DNA of 64,000 nt, taken from NCBI GenBank assembly GCA_017940185.1, contig JAGAZE010000022.1:1-64000 (forward strand), given 5' to 3'. The stretch comes from Bacteroidaceae bacterium. GTDB taxonomy: Bacteria > Bacteroidota > Bacteroidia > Bacteroidales > Bacteroidaceae. Of the stretch, positions 44,401 to 53,207 are shown piece by piece. The translations under genes and the position numbers were made by a program. The notes beneath the pieces were generated by a model, which worked only from the letters and a program-made list of their open reading frames with translations, did no database searches and was not told where the DNA came from. How positions within the stretch are numbered: position 1 is the stretch's first letter; every line of letters begins with the position of its first letter.

Positions 44401-45763
44401 ACAACCACGGTGCCAGCAGGTGTGCCAGCCATCCACGGAAGCGCTGCCATGGTGTTCGCCACTGCTTCCATTGCTCGGGTGTGAGTTGGAAGGAGCGCTG
44501 CTTCTCACGCTCAAAAAGCTGGTCGAGCTCATGGGTGGTACAGCTGTCGGCTATCACGAGATTCTCTTCGTAGTCGAAGCGCAGGCTGCGTGCATTGAGG
44601 TTGGCGCTGCCCACAGAGCACAGCCGCCCATCAACGGTGAGGGTCTTGGTGTGATGAAATCCTGGCTCAAAGACCCACACTTTGCACCCTGCCTTCATCA
44701 GCTTGTGGGCATTGTAGTAACCACAGTCGGGCGTGAGGGGGATATCGCTTCGTGCCGAGATGAGTATCTGCACGTCGACGCCTCGCCTTGCGGCGCGCTT
44801 CAGCGCACGCGTAATACTTGGAATGAGGGTAGGGTAGGGGTTAATGATGCGTATCTGCTGCTGGGCATGATTGATGGCTGAGAGATAGAACTCACGGATG
44901 ATGTGGTTGGTGGCGCGCGGTTCACGGTTGACGACACCCACCATCTTCTTGCCCGCTGTGGCTGTGGTGTCGGGCTGCAGGGCTGTGATGTGCTGATGTT
45001 CTCCAAGGCCACGCCAATAGTGTGTGCCATACACCTGTTCGCCCGTTGTCTTTCGCCAGATATTGAGAAATATCTGTTGGAGCGTCTCCACCTCGCTGCC
45101 TTCCAGACGGCAATGCATGTCGTGCCATTCGCCTACCTGCGGCGTGCCTACGATGTAGTAGTCGGCCACGTTCATACCTCCTGTGTAGGCTATGCGTCCG
45201 TCAATGATTACTATTTTGCGATGGTCGCGCGCAAAGACATGGTTCACCCACGGGAAACGTACCGGATCGAACTCAGCTATCTTTATGCCTCGTTCGCGCA
45301 GCTGCCGCAGATGGCGTTTGCGCAGGGGCTTGTTGTTGGAGTCGTTGCCGAAACCGTCGAAGAGTGCTCTCACCTCCACACCCTCGCTCACCTTCCTGGC
45401 AAGCAGGTCGAAGAGCAGGTTACCGATGCTGTCGTTGCGGAAGTTGAAATACTCCAAGTGCACACTGCTTTGCGCCTGACTGATGGCGCTGAGCATGTCG
45501 TTGAACTTCGCCGTGCCGTTGGGCAGCAATGTGATGGCGTTGTCGTGGCTGAAGCGTACGCCCTCGCGGCGCATGTCGGCCACTATGAGCGAGTCGGCCG
45601 TCTGTTCGCTAGGCCGTTTGGTCGTTTGGTCGTTTAGGCGTTTAGGCGTTTGTGCCGTGGCATGCGGAAGGCACAACAACGCCAGCACGCCCAGACAGCA
45701 GAGAAAGGGGCGCACTACACCATTATATATATAGGGGGGGAGAAGGCGTGTCACAGCATACAT
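44399..45763 (-). CDS. Phospholipase D-like / cardiolipin synthase-like protein
   Basis: 454 residues. The N-terminal hydrophobic segment (VRPFLCCLGVLALLCLPHATAQ) is a signal or anchor. Two HKD motifs define the PLD superfamily: DHRKIVIIDG with GGMN, and HHTKTLTVDG with GSANLN. Cardiolipin synthases and PLD-type phosphatidyltransferases share this layout; a role in phospholipid synthesis is likely. Residues about 37-50 (TPKRLNDQTTKRPSE) are encoded by 8-bp tandem repeats, so slippage would shift the frame. The start overlaps the kdsD stop by 13 bases. Confidence 0.88.
   Translation of the reverse strand: MYAVTRLLPPYIYNGVVRPFLCCLGVLALLCLPHATAQTPKRLNDQTTKRPSEQTADSLIVADMRREGVRFSHDNAITLLPNGTAKFNDMLSAISQAQSSVHLEYFNFRNDSIGNLLFDLLARKVSEGVEVRALFDGFGNDSNNKPLRKRHLRQLRERGIKIAEFDPVRFPWVNHVFARDHRKIVIIDGRIAYTGGMNVADYYIVGTPQVGEWHDMHCRLEGSEVETLQQIFLNIWRKTTGEQVYGTHYWRGLGEHQHITALQPDTTATAGKKMVGVVNREPRATNHIIREFYLSAINHAQQQIRIINPYPTLIPSITRALKRAARRGVDVQILISARSDIPLTPDCGYYNAHKLMKAGCKVWVFEPGFHHTKTLTVDGRLCSVGSANLNARSLRFDYEENLVIADSCTTHELDQLFEREKQRSFQLTPEQWKQWRTPWQRFRGWLAHLLAPWL
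45608..45655. repeat. 8-bp tandem repeats inside the PLD coding sequence
   Basis: Plus-strand units GCTAGGCC, GTTTGGTC, GTTTGGTC, GTTTAGGC, GTTTAGGC, GTTTGTGC. They fall just after the signal peptide codons; 8 is not a multiple of 3, so gain or loss of one unit shifts the reading frame. Confidence 0.85.
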
Positions 45764-46743
45764 GAATAATGGTCGACGATGCCGAGCAGGTGTCTGTCGT
45801 CATCGGTCACCAGCACAGAGTGTATCTTATAGGTGTTCATGATGCGCTGTATGTCGGTCACTTTCGTGTCCTGTGCCACGCATTTGGGTGTTGTTGTCAT
45901 GATGTCGGCCACTTGCTTGTTGAAGAAGTCGGCCTGCCATTTCTCCATGGCACGTCGTATGTCGCCATCTGTGATGAGTCCAGCTATTCGTCCATCGTTG
46001 CCTATTGCCACGCCCATGCCAAGTTTTCCTTTCGATACGCGTATAATGGCGTCGCCCAGGTGCATGTCGGCGTGCAGTGTGGGCATGTTGTCGGTGTGCA
46101 TGATGTCGGTAGCCGTAGTGAGCAGTCGCTTACCCAGTTCGCCTCCGGGATGAAACTGCGCGAAGTCGCGTGGCTGAAAGCCGCGTCGCTGCATGAGTGC
46201 TATTGCCAGCGCATCGCCCATGGCCATAGCTGCCGTGGTACTGCTGGTGGGTGCAAGATTGAGTGGGCATGCCTCGCGCTCCACACGCGCCAGGATGTGC
46301 ACGTCGCTATACTTAGCCAGCAACGAGTCGGCATTGCCTGTGATGGCAATGATGGGTATGTGCATGTGGCGTATGAAGGGTATGAAGCGCAGCAACTCGT
46401 CGGTCTGACCGGAGTTGCTCAGTGCCAGTACCACGTCGTGAGGTGTCATCACGCCCAAGTCACCGTGAAACACGTCGAGCGGATTGGCGAAGAAGGCGGG
46501 TGTGCCCGTGCTCGACAGTGTGCCTGCAATTTTCGCACCCACGTTGCCACTCTTTCCCACACCCACCACGATGGCTTTGCCCTTGCAGGTATAGAGCAGG
46601 TCAACGGCGCGGTCGAAGGCATCGTCGAGTTGTGGAATGAGATTGAGCAGGGCTTGAGCCTCGTCGCGCAGACACTGCTCGGCAATGGCACGAGGTGTGG
46701 GTTGTGGGGCGTTGGGAGTGTCAGAGTATGCTTTGGATGACAT
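45751..46743 (-). CDS. kdsD: Arabinose-5-phosphate isomerase (KdsD/KpsF/GutQ family)
   Basis: 330 residues. An N-terminal SIS domain (VVGVGKSGNVGAKIAGTLSSTG, ALSNSGQTDELL) is followed by two CBS domains (residues about 210-330). It converts ribulose-5-phosphate to arabinose-5-phosphate for KDO and lipopolysaccharide synthesis. It lies directly downstream of kdsA and overlaps its stop region, so the two successive KDO enzymes are co-transcribed. Confidence 0.94.
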   Translation of the reverse strand: MSSKAYSDTPNAPQPTPRAIAEQCLRDEAQALLNLIPQLDDAFDRAVDLLYTCKGKAIVVGVGKSGNVGAKIAGTLSSTGTPAFFANPLDVFHGDLGVMTPHDVVLALSNSGQTDELLRFIPFIRHMHIPIIAITGNADSLLAKYSDVHILARVEREACPLNLAPTSSTTAAMAMGDALAIALMQRRGFQPRDFAQFHPGGELGKRLLTTATDIMHTDNMPTLHADMHLGDAIIRVSKGKLGMGVAIGNDGRIAGLITDGDIRRAMEKWQADFFNKQVADIMTTTPKCVAQDTKVTDIQRIMNTYKIHSVLVTDDDRHLLGIVDHYSCML

Positions 46744-47485
46744 CGTACAGTTGGTTTAAGGGTAACATATTGGCGGCATCGCTCAATCCCTCGTCGGGAT
46801 TGGGGTGCACCTCGAAGAAATAGCCTGTAGCACCGAAGGCTTTTGCAGCCTTTGCCATGGCAGGCACGAAACGTCGGTCGCCACCTGTCGTGGCACCATC
46901 GCTGGGGCGTTGCACGCTGTGGGTGCAATCCATGATGACATGAGGTGTAAACTGCAGCATATCGTCGATGTTGCGGAAGTCCACCACCAAGTTGCCGTAG
47001 CCGAAACTGTTGCCTCGCTCAGTGAGCCACACCTCCTTGGCTCCGCTCTCCATGGCTTTTTCCAGCGGATGGCGCATGGCCTTGCCGCTCAGAAACTGGG
47101 CTTTCTTGATGTTGATGATGCGTCCTGTCTTGGCGGCTGCCACCAGCAAGTCGGTCTGTCGGCAGAGAAATGCAGGTATCTGCACCACATCGACCACCTC
47201 GCCTGTGGGAGCGGCTTGCCAACTCTCGTGTATATCTGTAAGCAGGCGCAGACCATATTTGGCTTTCACGTCGGCGAGCATCTGCAGGCCGCGTTCCAGA
47301 CCTGGGCCACGGAAGGAGTGGAGGGAGGTGCGGTTGGCCTTGTCGAATGAGGCCTTGAAGACGATGTCAGTGCCGAACTCACGATTGAGTCGCACCAACT
47401 CTTGCGCCACTATATCAAGCAGCTCGGCGTTCTCAATAACGCACGGGCCGGCTATCAACACAGGGCGGTATGTGTTTGTAGGCAT
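46721..47485 (-). CDS. kdsA: 3-deoxy-8-phosphooctulonate synthase
   Basis: 254 residues from the ATG at 47485. KDO8P synthase motifs: IAGPCVIEN, FKASFDKANRTS, FRGPGLERGL, DIHESWQAAP, IPAFLCRQTDLL, KKAQFLSG, DCTHSVQRP. It condenses arabinose-5-phosphate and PEP to KDO-8-phosphate. The upstream in-frame codon (adding 11 residues) is not used. It has a strong promoter at 47506-47536, followed by kdsD and the PLD gene. Confidence 0.95.
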   Translation of the reverse strand: MPTNTYRPVLIAGPCVIENAELLDIVAQELVRLNREFGTDIVFKASFDKANRTSLHSFRGPGLERGLQMLADVKAKYGLRLLTDIHESWQAAPTGEVVDVVQIPAFLCRQTDLLVAAAKTGRIINIKKAQFLSGKAMRHPLEKAMESGAKEVWLTERGNSFGYGNLVVDFRNIDDMLQFTPHVIMDCTHSVQRPSDGATTGGDRRFVPAMAKAAKAFGATGYFFEVHPNPDEGLSDAANMLPLNQLYDVIQSIL

Positions 47486-47505
47486 AGCAATGTTTTTTAG
47501 TCGCG

Positions 47506-47536
47506 CAAAGGTAGGCAATACTTATTACTTTTCAAA
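47506..47536 (-). promoter_or_regulatory. Promoter of the kdsA-kdsD-PLD operon
   Basis: Minus strand TTTG (47533-47536), 19-base spacer, TACCTTTG (47506-47513); the -33 element lies inside the end of the preceding gene. Leader of about 20 bases. Confidence 0.75.
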
Positions 47537-48379
47537 ATAGTAGAGTGTGCCGTCGTAGTAGACGGCATCTTCCGTTGCGATATAGGCCAGCGACCAATAT
47601 TCGGGTATGTTGCCTTCCACACTGTAGATATCTGTGAGCAGACGGCCATCGGTGCTAAACATGTTGCCTTCGTAGCCATCTTTCATCACCCATTCTTGTT
47701 CCAGAAAGCCTATCAGTCCTGCACGATAGCGCACGTCGTCGACATCGACGCCTTCGCCATAGCGGTTGGGGTGGTAGAAGGCGATATTGCCGCCCTGGGT
47801 GTTGAGCAGCAGTTCGTTGGTAGCCACTTGCTCGCTCCACTTGTTGTAGTATTGCACTCTGAGCACGAGCATCTCTTTGTGTGCTCTTGTAGCCTTGGCG
47901 TCGTACTTAGGCTGCCAAGGGAAGGATGAAGAGTCCCAACCATAGAATTTCTTGCCGTTGATTTTTCCTGTGAAGAATAGCATCTCGTATCCGTTCTTGC
48001 TTTTCAGCCTGGCACCTTTTGCCACACGGCTAACTGGCAGCTGTGTCATGGTGTACACCTCTTTGCGCACCTTGCTTTTGGGCAGGTTCCACGAGTAGTA
48101 TTCGCCAGTGTCGTCGCCTTCGTACTTATAGTAGTTGCCTTTGGTTTCCACGATACGGTTGATAGGATCGTTGCTGTCGCATATCAATTCACCTTTGGTG
48201 TAGCTGTGTTCGCCCACGCTGAAGTCTTCAGTGGCATAGTAGGATATGAGCGTGCCCACCACGTCGTTGTCGGTTGTTTGCAGTCTGTCTAAGTTGTGAG
48301 GTTGATAACTGCTCAACATCCATGTGGCTGCTACGAGCAACAACACTGACAATAGTTGGGAAAAATGATTTTTCTTCAT
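47525..48379 (-). CDS. Unrecognised exported protein
   Basis: 284 residues with an N-terminal signal peptide or anchor (HFSQLLSVLLLVAATWMLSSY), then a soluble, Tyr- and Trp-rich, beta-like region (GNYYKYEGDDTGEYYSWNLP, IAFYHPNRYGEG) ending YYDGTLYYFEK. There are no cysteines and no motif I recognise. It has its own promoter at 48412-48443. Periplasmic or surface location is inferred from the signal only. Confidence 0.75.
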   Translation of the reverse strand: MKKNHFSQLLSVLLLVAATWMLSSYQPHNLDRLQTTDNDVVGTLISYYATEDFSVGEHSYTKGELICDSNDPINRIVETKGNYYKYEGDDTGEYYSWNLPKSKVRKEVYTMTQLPVSRVAKGARLKSKNGYEMLFFTGKINGKKFYGWDSSSFPWQPKYDAKATRAHKEMLVLRVQYYNKWSEQVATNELLLNTQGGNIAFYHPNRYGEGVDVDDVRYRAGLIGFLEQEWVMKDGYEGNMFSTDGRLLTDIYSVEGNIPEYWSLAYIATEDAVYYDGTLYYFEK

Positions 48380-48411
48380 GGTCGAAAATGTGATATTGGA
48401 TTTTTACTCCA

Positions 48412-48443
48412 CAAAGGTATACATTCTCAGCAGAAGATGCAAA
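48412..48443 (-). promoter_or_regulatory. Promoter of the exported-protein gene
   Basis: Minus strand TTTG (48440-48443), 20-base spacer, TACCTTTG (48412-48419). Start codon 33 bases downstream. Confidence 0.7.
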
Positions 48444-48497
48444 ACATGTTGATTATTGTTCTTGTTGTAAAGTGTTCCCGGAATTGTTTATACAGAA

Positions 48498-48533
48498 CAG
48501 CGGCGCCATGTTATCGTTAACATGCCGCCGCTG
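48498..48533 (-). terminator. Hairpin after the decarboxylase operon
   Basis: CAGCGGCGCCATGTTA / TAACATGCCGCCGCTG, a long stem with mismatches near the middle. No clear T-run follows on the minus strand. Confidence 0.55.
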
Positions 48534-48646
48534 AGATGCGTTGGGTAGAGTAGAGCCCTTTGTCTTTGTGGTGCTTACTCCTTGCCGTCGGCTGATGCCT
48601 GTGTGTGCATCGGGCAGTGGAGCATAGTGCTGGCACCGTCGGGCTG

Positions 48647-49075
48647 TTATTCAATTACTACGAGTGGTGTGTCTTCCATCACGCTTTCGCCCTGCTTCAC
48701 GCAGATGGCAGCCACCTTTCCGTCTTTGTTGGCCTCAAGGTTGTTAGCCATTTTCATAGCTTCGAGCACGATGACGGTGTCGCCTTGCTTCACTTCGTCG
48801 CCAACGGCTACCTTTATCTCGATGACAACGCCTGGCAGCGGTGCCTTCACGGCATCGGCGGTGTTGACGTTGGCGCTTGCTGCGCTGCCTTCTTCAGCTT
48901 CGGATGAGGGCTGTGCCACGGGCTTCACGATGGGCTTCTTCTCCTCTTCGGGTTCGGGCTCCATCTCCACTTTGAAGTTTTCGCCGTTGACGGTTACGTC
49001 GGCAATGTTGTCTACGATGTCGCCGATGGCCACTTCGTATTGCGTTCCGTTGATGGTATACTTATATTCTTTCAT
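48647..49075 (-). CDS. Biotin carboxyl carrier protein of the decarboxylase/carboxylase
   Basis: 142 residues. An N-terminal region (about 1-40) of the methylmalonyl-CoA/propionyl-CoA type, an acidic Pro/Glu linker (EPEPEEEKKPIVKPVAQPS), and a C-terminal biotinyl domain with the attachment motif EAMKM (biotin on K108). It carries CO2 between active sites. Downstream of the carboxyltransferase subunit and a tiny ORF, so one operon is likely. It may belong to methylmalonyl-CoA decarboxylase or propionyl-CoA carboxylase. Confidence 0.92.
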   Translation of the reverse strand: MKEYKYTINGTQYEVAIGDIVDNIADVTVNGENFKVEMEPEPEEEKKPIVKPVAQPSSEAEEGSAASANVNTADAVKAPLPGVVIEIKVAVGDEVKQGDTVIVLEAMKMANNLEANKDGKVAAICVKQGESVMEDTPLVVIE

Positions 49076-49099
49076 GATGCTTGTAGATGTGTGAGTGTG

Positions 49100-49258
49100 T
49101 TATGGACACGGTGTCATTATGAGCATGGGGTTGTTCCACTGTGTGCAGCGAGGCTGTATGGTGATGATACCCGTCTCCTTGTCGTGTACGTTGTTGCCTT
49201 TGAATTCGTGCAGTGCCAATGCGATGGCTGCATACACTTCTTGATTGTTGTGTTTCAT
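49100..49258 (-). CDS. 52-residue small protein in the biotin-enzyme operon
   Basis: ATG at 49258, stop at 49100. The product begins MKHNNQEVYAAIALALHE and contains FKGNNVHDKETGIITI and TQWNNPMLIM. It is soluble, with one helix and a beta-like segment and no membrane span. It lies between the carboxyltransferase (stop 49316) and biotin carrier (start 49075) with short gaps. By position it may correspond to the small accessory subunit of sodium-pump decarboxylases, but it lacks the membrane helix of OadG, so the role is open. Confidence 0.7.
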   Translation of the reverse strand: MKHNNQEVYAAIALALHEFKGNNVHDKETGIITIQPRCTQWNNPMLIMTPCP

Positions 49259-49315
49259 TGCTTAAGGAGTTGAGAGTGATGTGTTGTGGTGAGAGTGCTC
49301 TCTCCCCTTTTCTTT

Positions 49316-50881
49316 TTACATAGGAATGTTGCCATGCTTCTTTGAGGGCAGTGCGTCGCGTTTTGTTGCGAGTTGCGCCAGTGCGCGGCAAATACGGAAG
49401 CGTGTGTTGCGTGGTTCTATCACGTCGTCGATGTAGCCATATTGTGCTGCCTGATAGGGGTTAGCAAAGAGTTCGGAGTATTCCTGCTCCTTTTCTGCTA
49501 TGAAGGCCCCCACGTCTTCGCCAGCTTCTTTCTTGGCTTTGGCTTCCTTGGCATAGAGCACTGCTACTGCACCCGATGCGCCCATTACGGCAATCTCGGC
49601 ATTGGGCCAAGCGTAGTTGATGTCGGTGTGTAGCTGTTTGCATCCCATCACGATGTGGCTTCCGCCGTATGACTTACGCAGTGTAACGGTGATCTTGGGC
49701 ACTGTGGCTTCGCCATAGGCATAGAGCAGTTGGGCTCCATGCAGGATGACGGCGTTGTATTCCTGACCTGTTCCCGGCAGGAATCCCGGCACGTCGACGA
49801 GGCTTACGATGGGGATGTTGAAGGCATCGCAGAAGCGCACAAAGCGTGCACCCTTGCGGCTAGCATTAACGTCGAGCACGCCTGCATAGCAGGAGGGCTG
49901 ATTGGCTACGATGCCCACGCTCTGTCCGTTGAAACGGGCAAAACCGACGATGATATTGCGGGCAAACTTTGGCTGTACCTCAAAGAACTCGCCGTCGTCA
50001 ACAATGGCACCAATCACCTTATACATGTCGTAGGCTTTGTTGGGATCGTCGGGCAGTATCTCGTTGAGGCTGTCTTCCATGCGGTCGATGGGGTCGGTGC
50101 ACTCTTTGCGAGGTGCCTGCTCCATGTTGTTGGAGGGTATGTAGCTCAGCAGCGTACGTATCATCTGCAGGGCTTCTTCTTCAGTCTTTGCGCTGAAGTG
50201 TGTCACACCGCTCTTCGATGCGTGTACCGATGCGCCGCCAAGGTGTTCTTGGTCGACGTCTTCACCTGTGACGCTCTTTACCACCTTCGGTCCGGTGAGG
50301 AACATGTAGGAGGTTCCTTCCATCATGAGTGTAAAGTCGGTGAGTGCGGGTGAGTAGACGGCTCCACCTGCGCAAGGACCGAAGATGCCGCTTATCTGCG
50401 GGATGACACCCGATGCCAGAATATTGCGTTCGAAGATTTCGGCATAGCCAGCCAGCGCGTTGACAGCCTCTTGTATGCGTGCGCCGCCAGAGTCGTTGAT
50501 GCCGATGACGGGAGCCCCCATCTTCATGCCGAGGTCCATCACCTTGCAAATCTTTTCGGCCATGGTCTCGGAGAGCGAGCCGCCATTCACGGTGAAGTCT
50601 TGTGCGAAGACATACACCAAGCGTCCGTCGATGGTGCCCGAACCTGTCACGACGCCATCGCCGAGATATTGCTTCTTGTCCATGCCGAAGTTGTGGCAAC
50701 GGTGCAGTTTAAACATGTCGAACTCTTCGAAGCTTCCTTCGTCGAGCAGCATGTCAATACGTTCGCGTGCTGTGTATTTGCCGCGTGCGTGTTGTTTCTC
50801 GATGGCTTTTTCACCACCGCCAAGACGAGCCTGCTCGCGCTTTGCGATCAAGGCTTTAATCTTTTCGATCTGTTTGCTCAT
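49316..50881 (-). CDS. mmdA: Carboxyltransferase subunit (methylmalonyl-CoA decarboxylase alpha / acyl-CoA carboxylase beta)
   Basis: 521 residues, crotonase-fold carboxyltransferase. Motifs: [53 protein letters not shown], and C-terminal [41 protein letters not shown]. It moves CO2 between biotin and methylmalonyl/propionyl-CoA, a reaction used in Bacteroidales for propionate formation. First gene of an operon with the 52-residue ORF and the biotin carrier. No biotin carboxylase domain is present here, which favours the decarboxylase assignment. Confidence 0.9.
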   Translation of the reverse strand: MSKQIEKIKALIAKREQARLGGGEKAIEKQHARGKYTARERIDMLLDEGSFEEFDMFKLHRCHNFGMDKKQYLGDGVVTGSGTIDGRLVYVFAQDFTVNGGSLSETMAEKICKVMDLGMKMGAPVIGINDSGGARIQEAVNALAGYAEIFERNILASGVIPQISGIFGPCAGGAVYSPALTDFTLMMEGTSYMFLTGPKVVKSVTGEDVDQEHLGGASVHASKSGVTHFSAKTEEEALQMIRTLLSYIPSNNMEQAPRKECTDPIDRMEDSLNEILPDDPNKAYDMYKVIGAIVDDGEFFEVQPKFARNIIVGFARFNGQSVGIVANQPSCYAGVLDVNASRKGARFVRFCDAFNIPIVSLVDVPGFLPGTGQEYNAVILHGAQLLYAYGEATVPKITVTLRKSYGGSHIVMGCKQLHTDINYAWPNAEIAVMGASGAVAVLYAKEAKAKKEAGEDVGAFIAEKEQEYSELFANPYQAAQYGYIDDVIEPRNTRFRICRALAQLATKRDALPSKKHGNIPM

Positions 50882-51007
50882 TGTGTGTTGGTATTATTGA
50901 ATTCAAATATGATATTTCCCTATGATGTAGAAAATATTTGCGCAAAGTTCGGGGTTCTTTTTGATTTGACGAAATAATTTAAAATGAAAATGCAATTGCT
51001 CTTCATC

Positions 51008-51424
51008 TTATTCTATCAGTTTGAGCAGTTGTCTGTCGGCATCGGTCCATTCTAGACCATCCATCTCTTCGCGTCGCAACCAGCGGTAGTCGAGATGTTC
51101 GAGCAACTTGAAGTCATCGTTTTCGGCTATGCACAGATAGGCTGCCAAGCGTATGGTGAGGTCGGGATATTCGTAGGTGACGGTGCCGAGCAGCCTACCC
51201 ACGAAGATATCCCAGTCCATCTCTTCCTTTATTTCTCTTATTAGCGCCTGGTGGTCGGACTCGCCTTCTTCGCGCTTTCCTCCTGGGAATTCCCAGTGTT
51301 CGGATATGTAGTCGTGCTTGTCGCGGCAGCGTTGCATACACAGGTAGGTGTCGCCACGTTTAACGATGGCGGCTACCACGTTGACGACCTCGGGGACGAT
51401 GTTGGTATCGATGGTTTGGTTCAT
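51008..51424 (-). CDS. MutT-like Nudix hydrolase
   Basis: 138 residues from the ATG at 51424 (MNQTIDTNIVPEVVNV). Nudix box GGKREEGESDHQALIREIKEEM fits GX5EX7REUXEEXGU with a final deviation. The size and the preceding VVAAIVKRGDTYLCMQR suggest an 8-oxo-(d)GTP-type house-cleaning diphosphatase. A downstream Crp-like gene starts 20 bases away on the same strand but upstream in transcription, so they may be co-transcribed. Confidence 0.88.
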   Translation of the reverse strand: MNQTIDTNIVPEVVNVVAAIVKRGDTYLCMQRCRDKHDYISEHWEFPGGKREEGESDHQALIREIKEEMDWDIFVGRLLGTVTYEYPDLTIRLAAYLCIAENDDFKLLEHLDYRWLRREEMDGLEWTDADRQLLKLIE

Positions 51425-51444
51425 GGTGGTGTGTGATAACGGGG

Positions 51445-52044
51445 TTATAGTGCCTCTTGGCTTTCCCATTGCGCCTTTCTTGTTCTGCTGAGCGTTGCGG
51501 GTGCCATGTGCAGCATGGAAGCAATGTGTACGAGAGGAGCTCGGCGTATCACTTCGGGGTGATACTGGCACATGATCTGATAACGCTGTGCTGAGTTTTC
51601 GTTGCGCATGAGGCGCCTGTAGCGGGTGAGACGCAGTATATTCTGTTCAATCACTTTGCGCAGCAACAATTGCAGGTTGACTCTTGTGTGTGCCGCCTGC
51701 TCAAACTCGGCCTTCTCTATGGCATAGCATCGCATGGATTCCAGCGCTGCAACAGTCAGCTCAGAGGGCATTTCAAACAGAAAGCTCTCCATCAGAATAA
51801 TGAAGTGGCCATCGTAGTCGAACTGCAGGGTGCATGGTTTATTGTTTTTCATCATGTAGGTGTGGCACATGCCCTTCTCTATGAAATAGAAGGTGGTGGC
51901 TATGTCTCCTTGCTTTATGATGATTTTATGCTTGTTGAATCGCACGGGGTGCATAATACCACAGAGGGTGTACTTCTCCTCCTCATTGAGAGGGCAGAAG
52001 TTGCGCTCTATTAGCGCGATAGCTTTTACATAGTTTGGTTTCAT
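51445..52044 (-). CDS. Crp/Fnr-family transcriptional regulator
   Basis: 199 residues. N-terminal cyclic-nucleotide-binding-like domain (FNKHKIIIKQGDIATTFYFI, the jelly-roll), dimerisation helix, then a C-terminal helix-turn-helix with PLVHIASMLHMAPATLSRTRK. No Fe-S cysteine cluster, so not Fnr-like. The effector is not determinable. It is separated by 20 bases from the Nudix gene and lies 16 bases after the nucleotidyltransferase. Confidence 0.85.
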   Translation of the reverse strand: MKPNYVKAIALIERNFCPLNEEEKYTLCGIMHPVRFNKHKIIIKQGDIATTFYFIEKGMCHTYMMKNNKPCTLQFDYDGHFIILMESFLFEMPSELTVAALESMRCYAIEKAEFEQAAHTRVNLQLLLRKVIEQNILRLTRYRRLMRNENSAQRYQIMCQYHPEVIRRAPLVHIASMLHMAPATLSRTRKAQWESQEAL

Positions 52045-52060
52045 AGTAGTAAGTATTTGG

Positions 52061-53179
52061 TTAGTCGTGGTGTCGGCATCCTTTTTTCAAATACATCGCG
52101 ATGCTGTTTCTTGCCGAACGCGGTGCCACGTGGTAGAGGTCGGCATAGAGTCGGAGAAAGCGTTGCATGGTGTAGAGTCGTCCTCGCAGTCGACTTTTCG
52201 GTCGGTGTGCCAGCAGCTCAGCATAACCTTGCTCGCCGTGGTTGCCGCGTTGCATGACGATGCGCAGCAGGTGGTCGGCACGACGTTCGCGTCCTGTTTG
52301 GTAGAGGGGAACCTCTTCGGCGGGCATACCTAGATGGCGCACGAGCAGGGCGGCAAAGGTCTGCCAGTCGTTGAGCAGATGCACTTTGCGGAGCAATGCC
52401 TCCAGCTTGTCCACATCGATGGCAGCGTGGTCGTCGTGCAGGGTGAGCATCCAGTCGATGAGCTGGCGCAGCCCCACGCCACTGTGGTGGAACAAATGGT
52501 GCCAAGCGTGGTAGAATATGTACATGCTTTCCGCATTTTCCGAGGGTATTTCCACGTTGACGCCTGCTACCTGTATGGTGCGACTGCACTCTGGTGCCAG
52601 AGCCCGCGCTGCCCACTGCTGCAGGCGCCGCCCATCAGCGGTGTGGCGCTGGCTGATGACAGAGTGATGTATCTCAATGTCAATGCCGTCCACCACCAGC
52701 GAGGCATGCTTGTCTTCCTCGCTCACCTCTGTCTGAGCCAACGGCAGTAGTGCATCTATGGCTGCCTGATAGTTGGCTGTGCCCACATAGAGGTCGATGT
52801 CGCCAGGTTTGCGCAACTGTGGGGTGGGGTAGTGGCGCGCCACGCCTTGTCCCTTTACCATCACGTAGCCTATGTTGCTCTGCTGTAAGGCGTTCACCAC
52901 CTTGATTACCACCTGGTCGACATGCTGGTTGGTGCGCACGATAGTCCATTTGCGCTGCGCATGTTGCAGTAGCAGTTCCTGCGTGGCACCTGCCTGCGCC
53001 ATCATCTCGCTGAGGCGCTTGTCAATGATGCCCTCCACGGCTTGCTTCTTGGCCAGCGCATAGGTGGCTTGACACGTGGGCAAGTCGGGATATGGCGCAT
53101 CAACGGGTGCGCCTTGCGACCATAGCACTTCGCGCAGAAGGCGAAGGAGCAGTTGTTCAGACGAAGACAGTGGTGACAT
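52061..53179 (-). CDS. Nucleotidyltransferase-family protein (NTP_transf_5 type)
   Basis: 372 residues. The key motif YVMVKGQGVARHYPTPQLR followed by KPGDIDLYV places it in the nucleotidyltransferase superfamily with the GDIDL metal motif; a helical C-terminal region follows. Homologues occur near polysaccharide and tailoring genes and their substrates are mostly unknown. Start ATG at 53179. It precedes the Crp-like gene by 16 bases. Confidence 0.75.
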   Translation of the reverse strand: MSPLSSSEQLLLRLLREVLWSQGAPVDAPYPDLPTCQATYALAKKQAVEGIIDKRLSEMMAQAGATQELLLQHAQRKWTIVRTNQHVDQVVIKVVNALQQSNIGYVMVKGQGVARHYPTPQLRKPGDIDLYVGTANYQAAIDALLPLAQTEVSEEDKHASLVVDGIDIEIHHSVISQRHTADGRRLQQWAARALAPECSRTIQVAGVNVEIPSENAESMYIFYHAWHHLFHHSGVGLRQLIDWMLTLHDDHAAIDVDKLEALLRKVHLLNDWQTFAALLVRHLGMPAEEVPLYQTGRERRADHLLRIVMQRGNHGEQGYAELLAHRPKSRLRGRLYTMQRFLRLYADLYHVAPRSARNSIAMYLKKGCRHHD

Positions 53180-53207
53180 GGGGTATATATTATGTGTGTG
53201 GTGTTGC

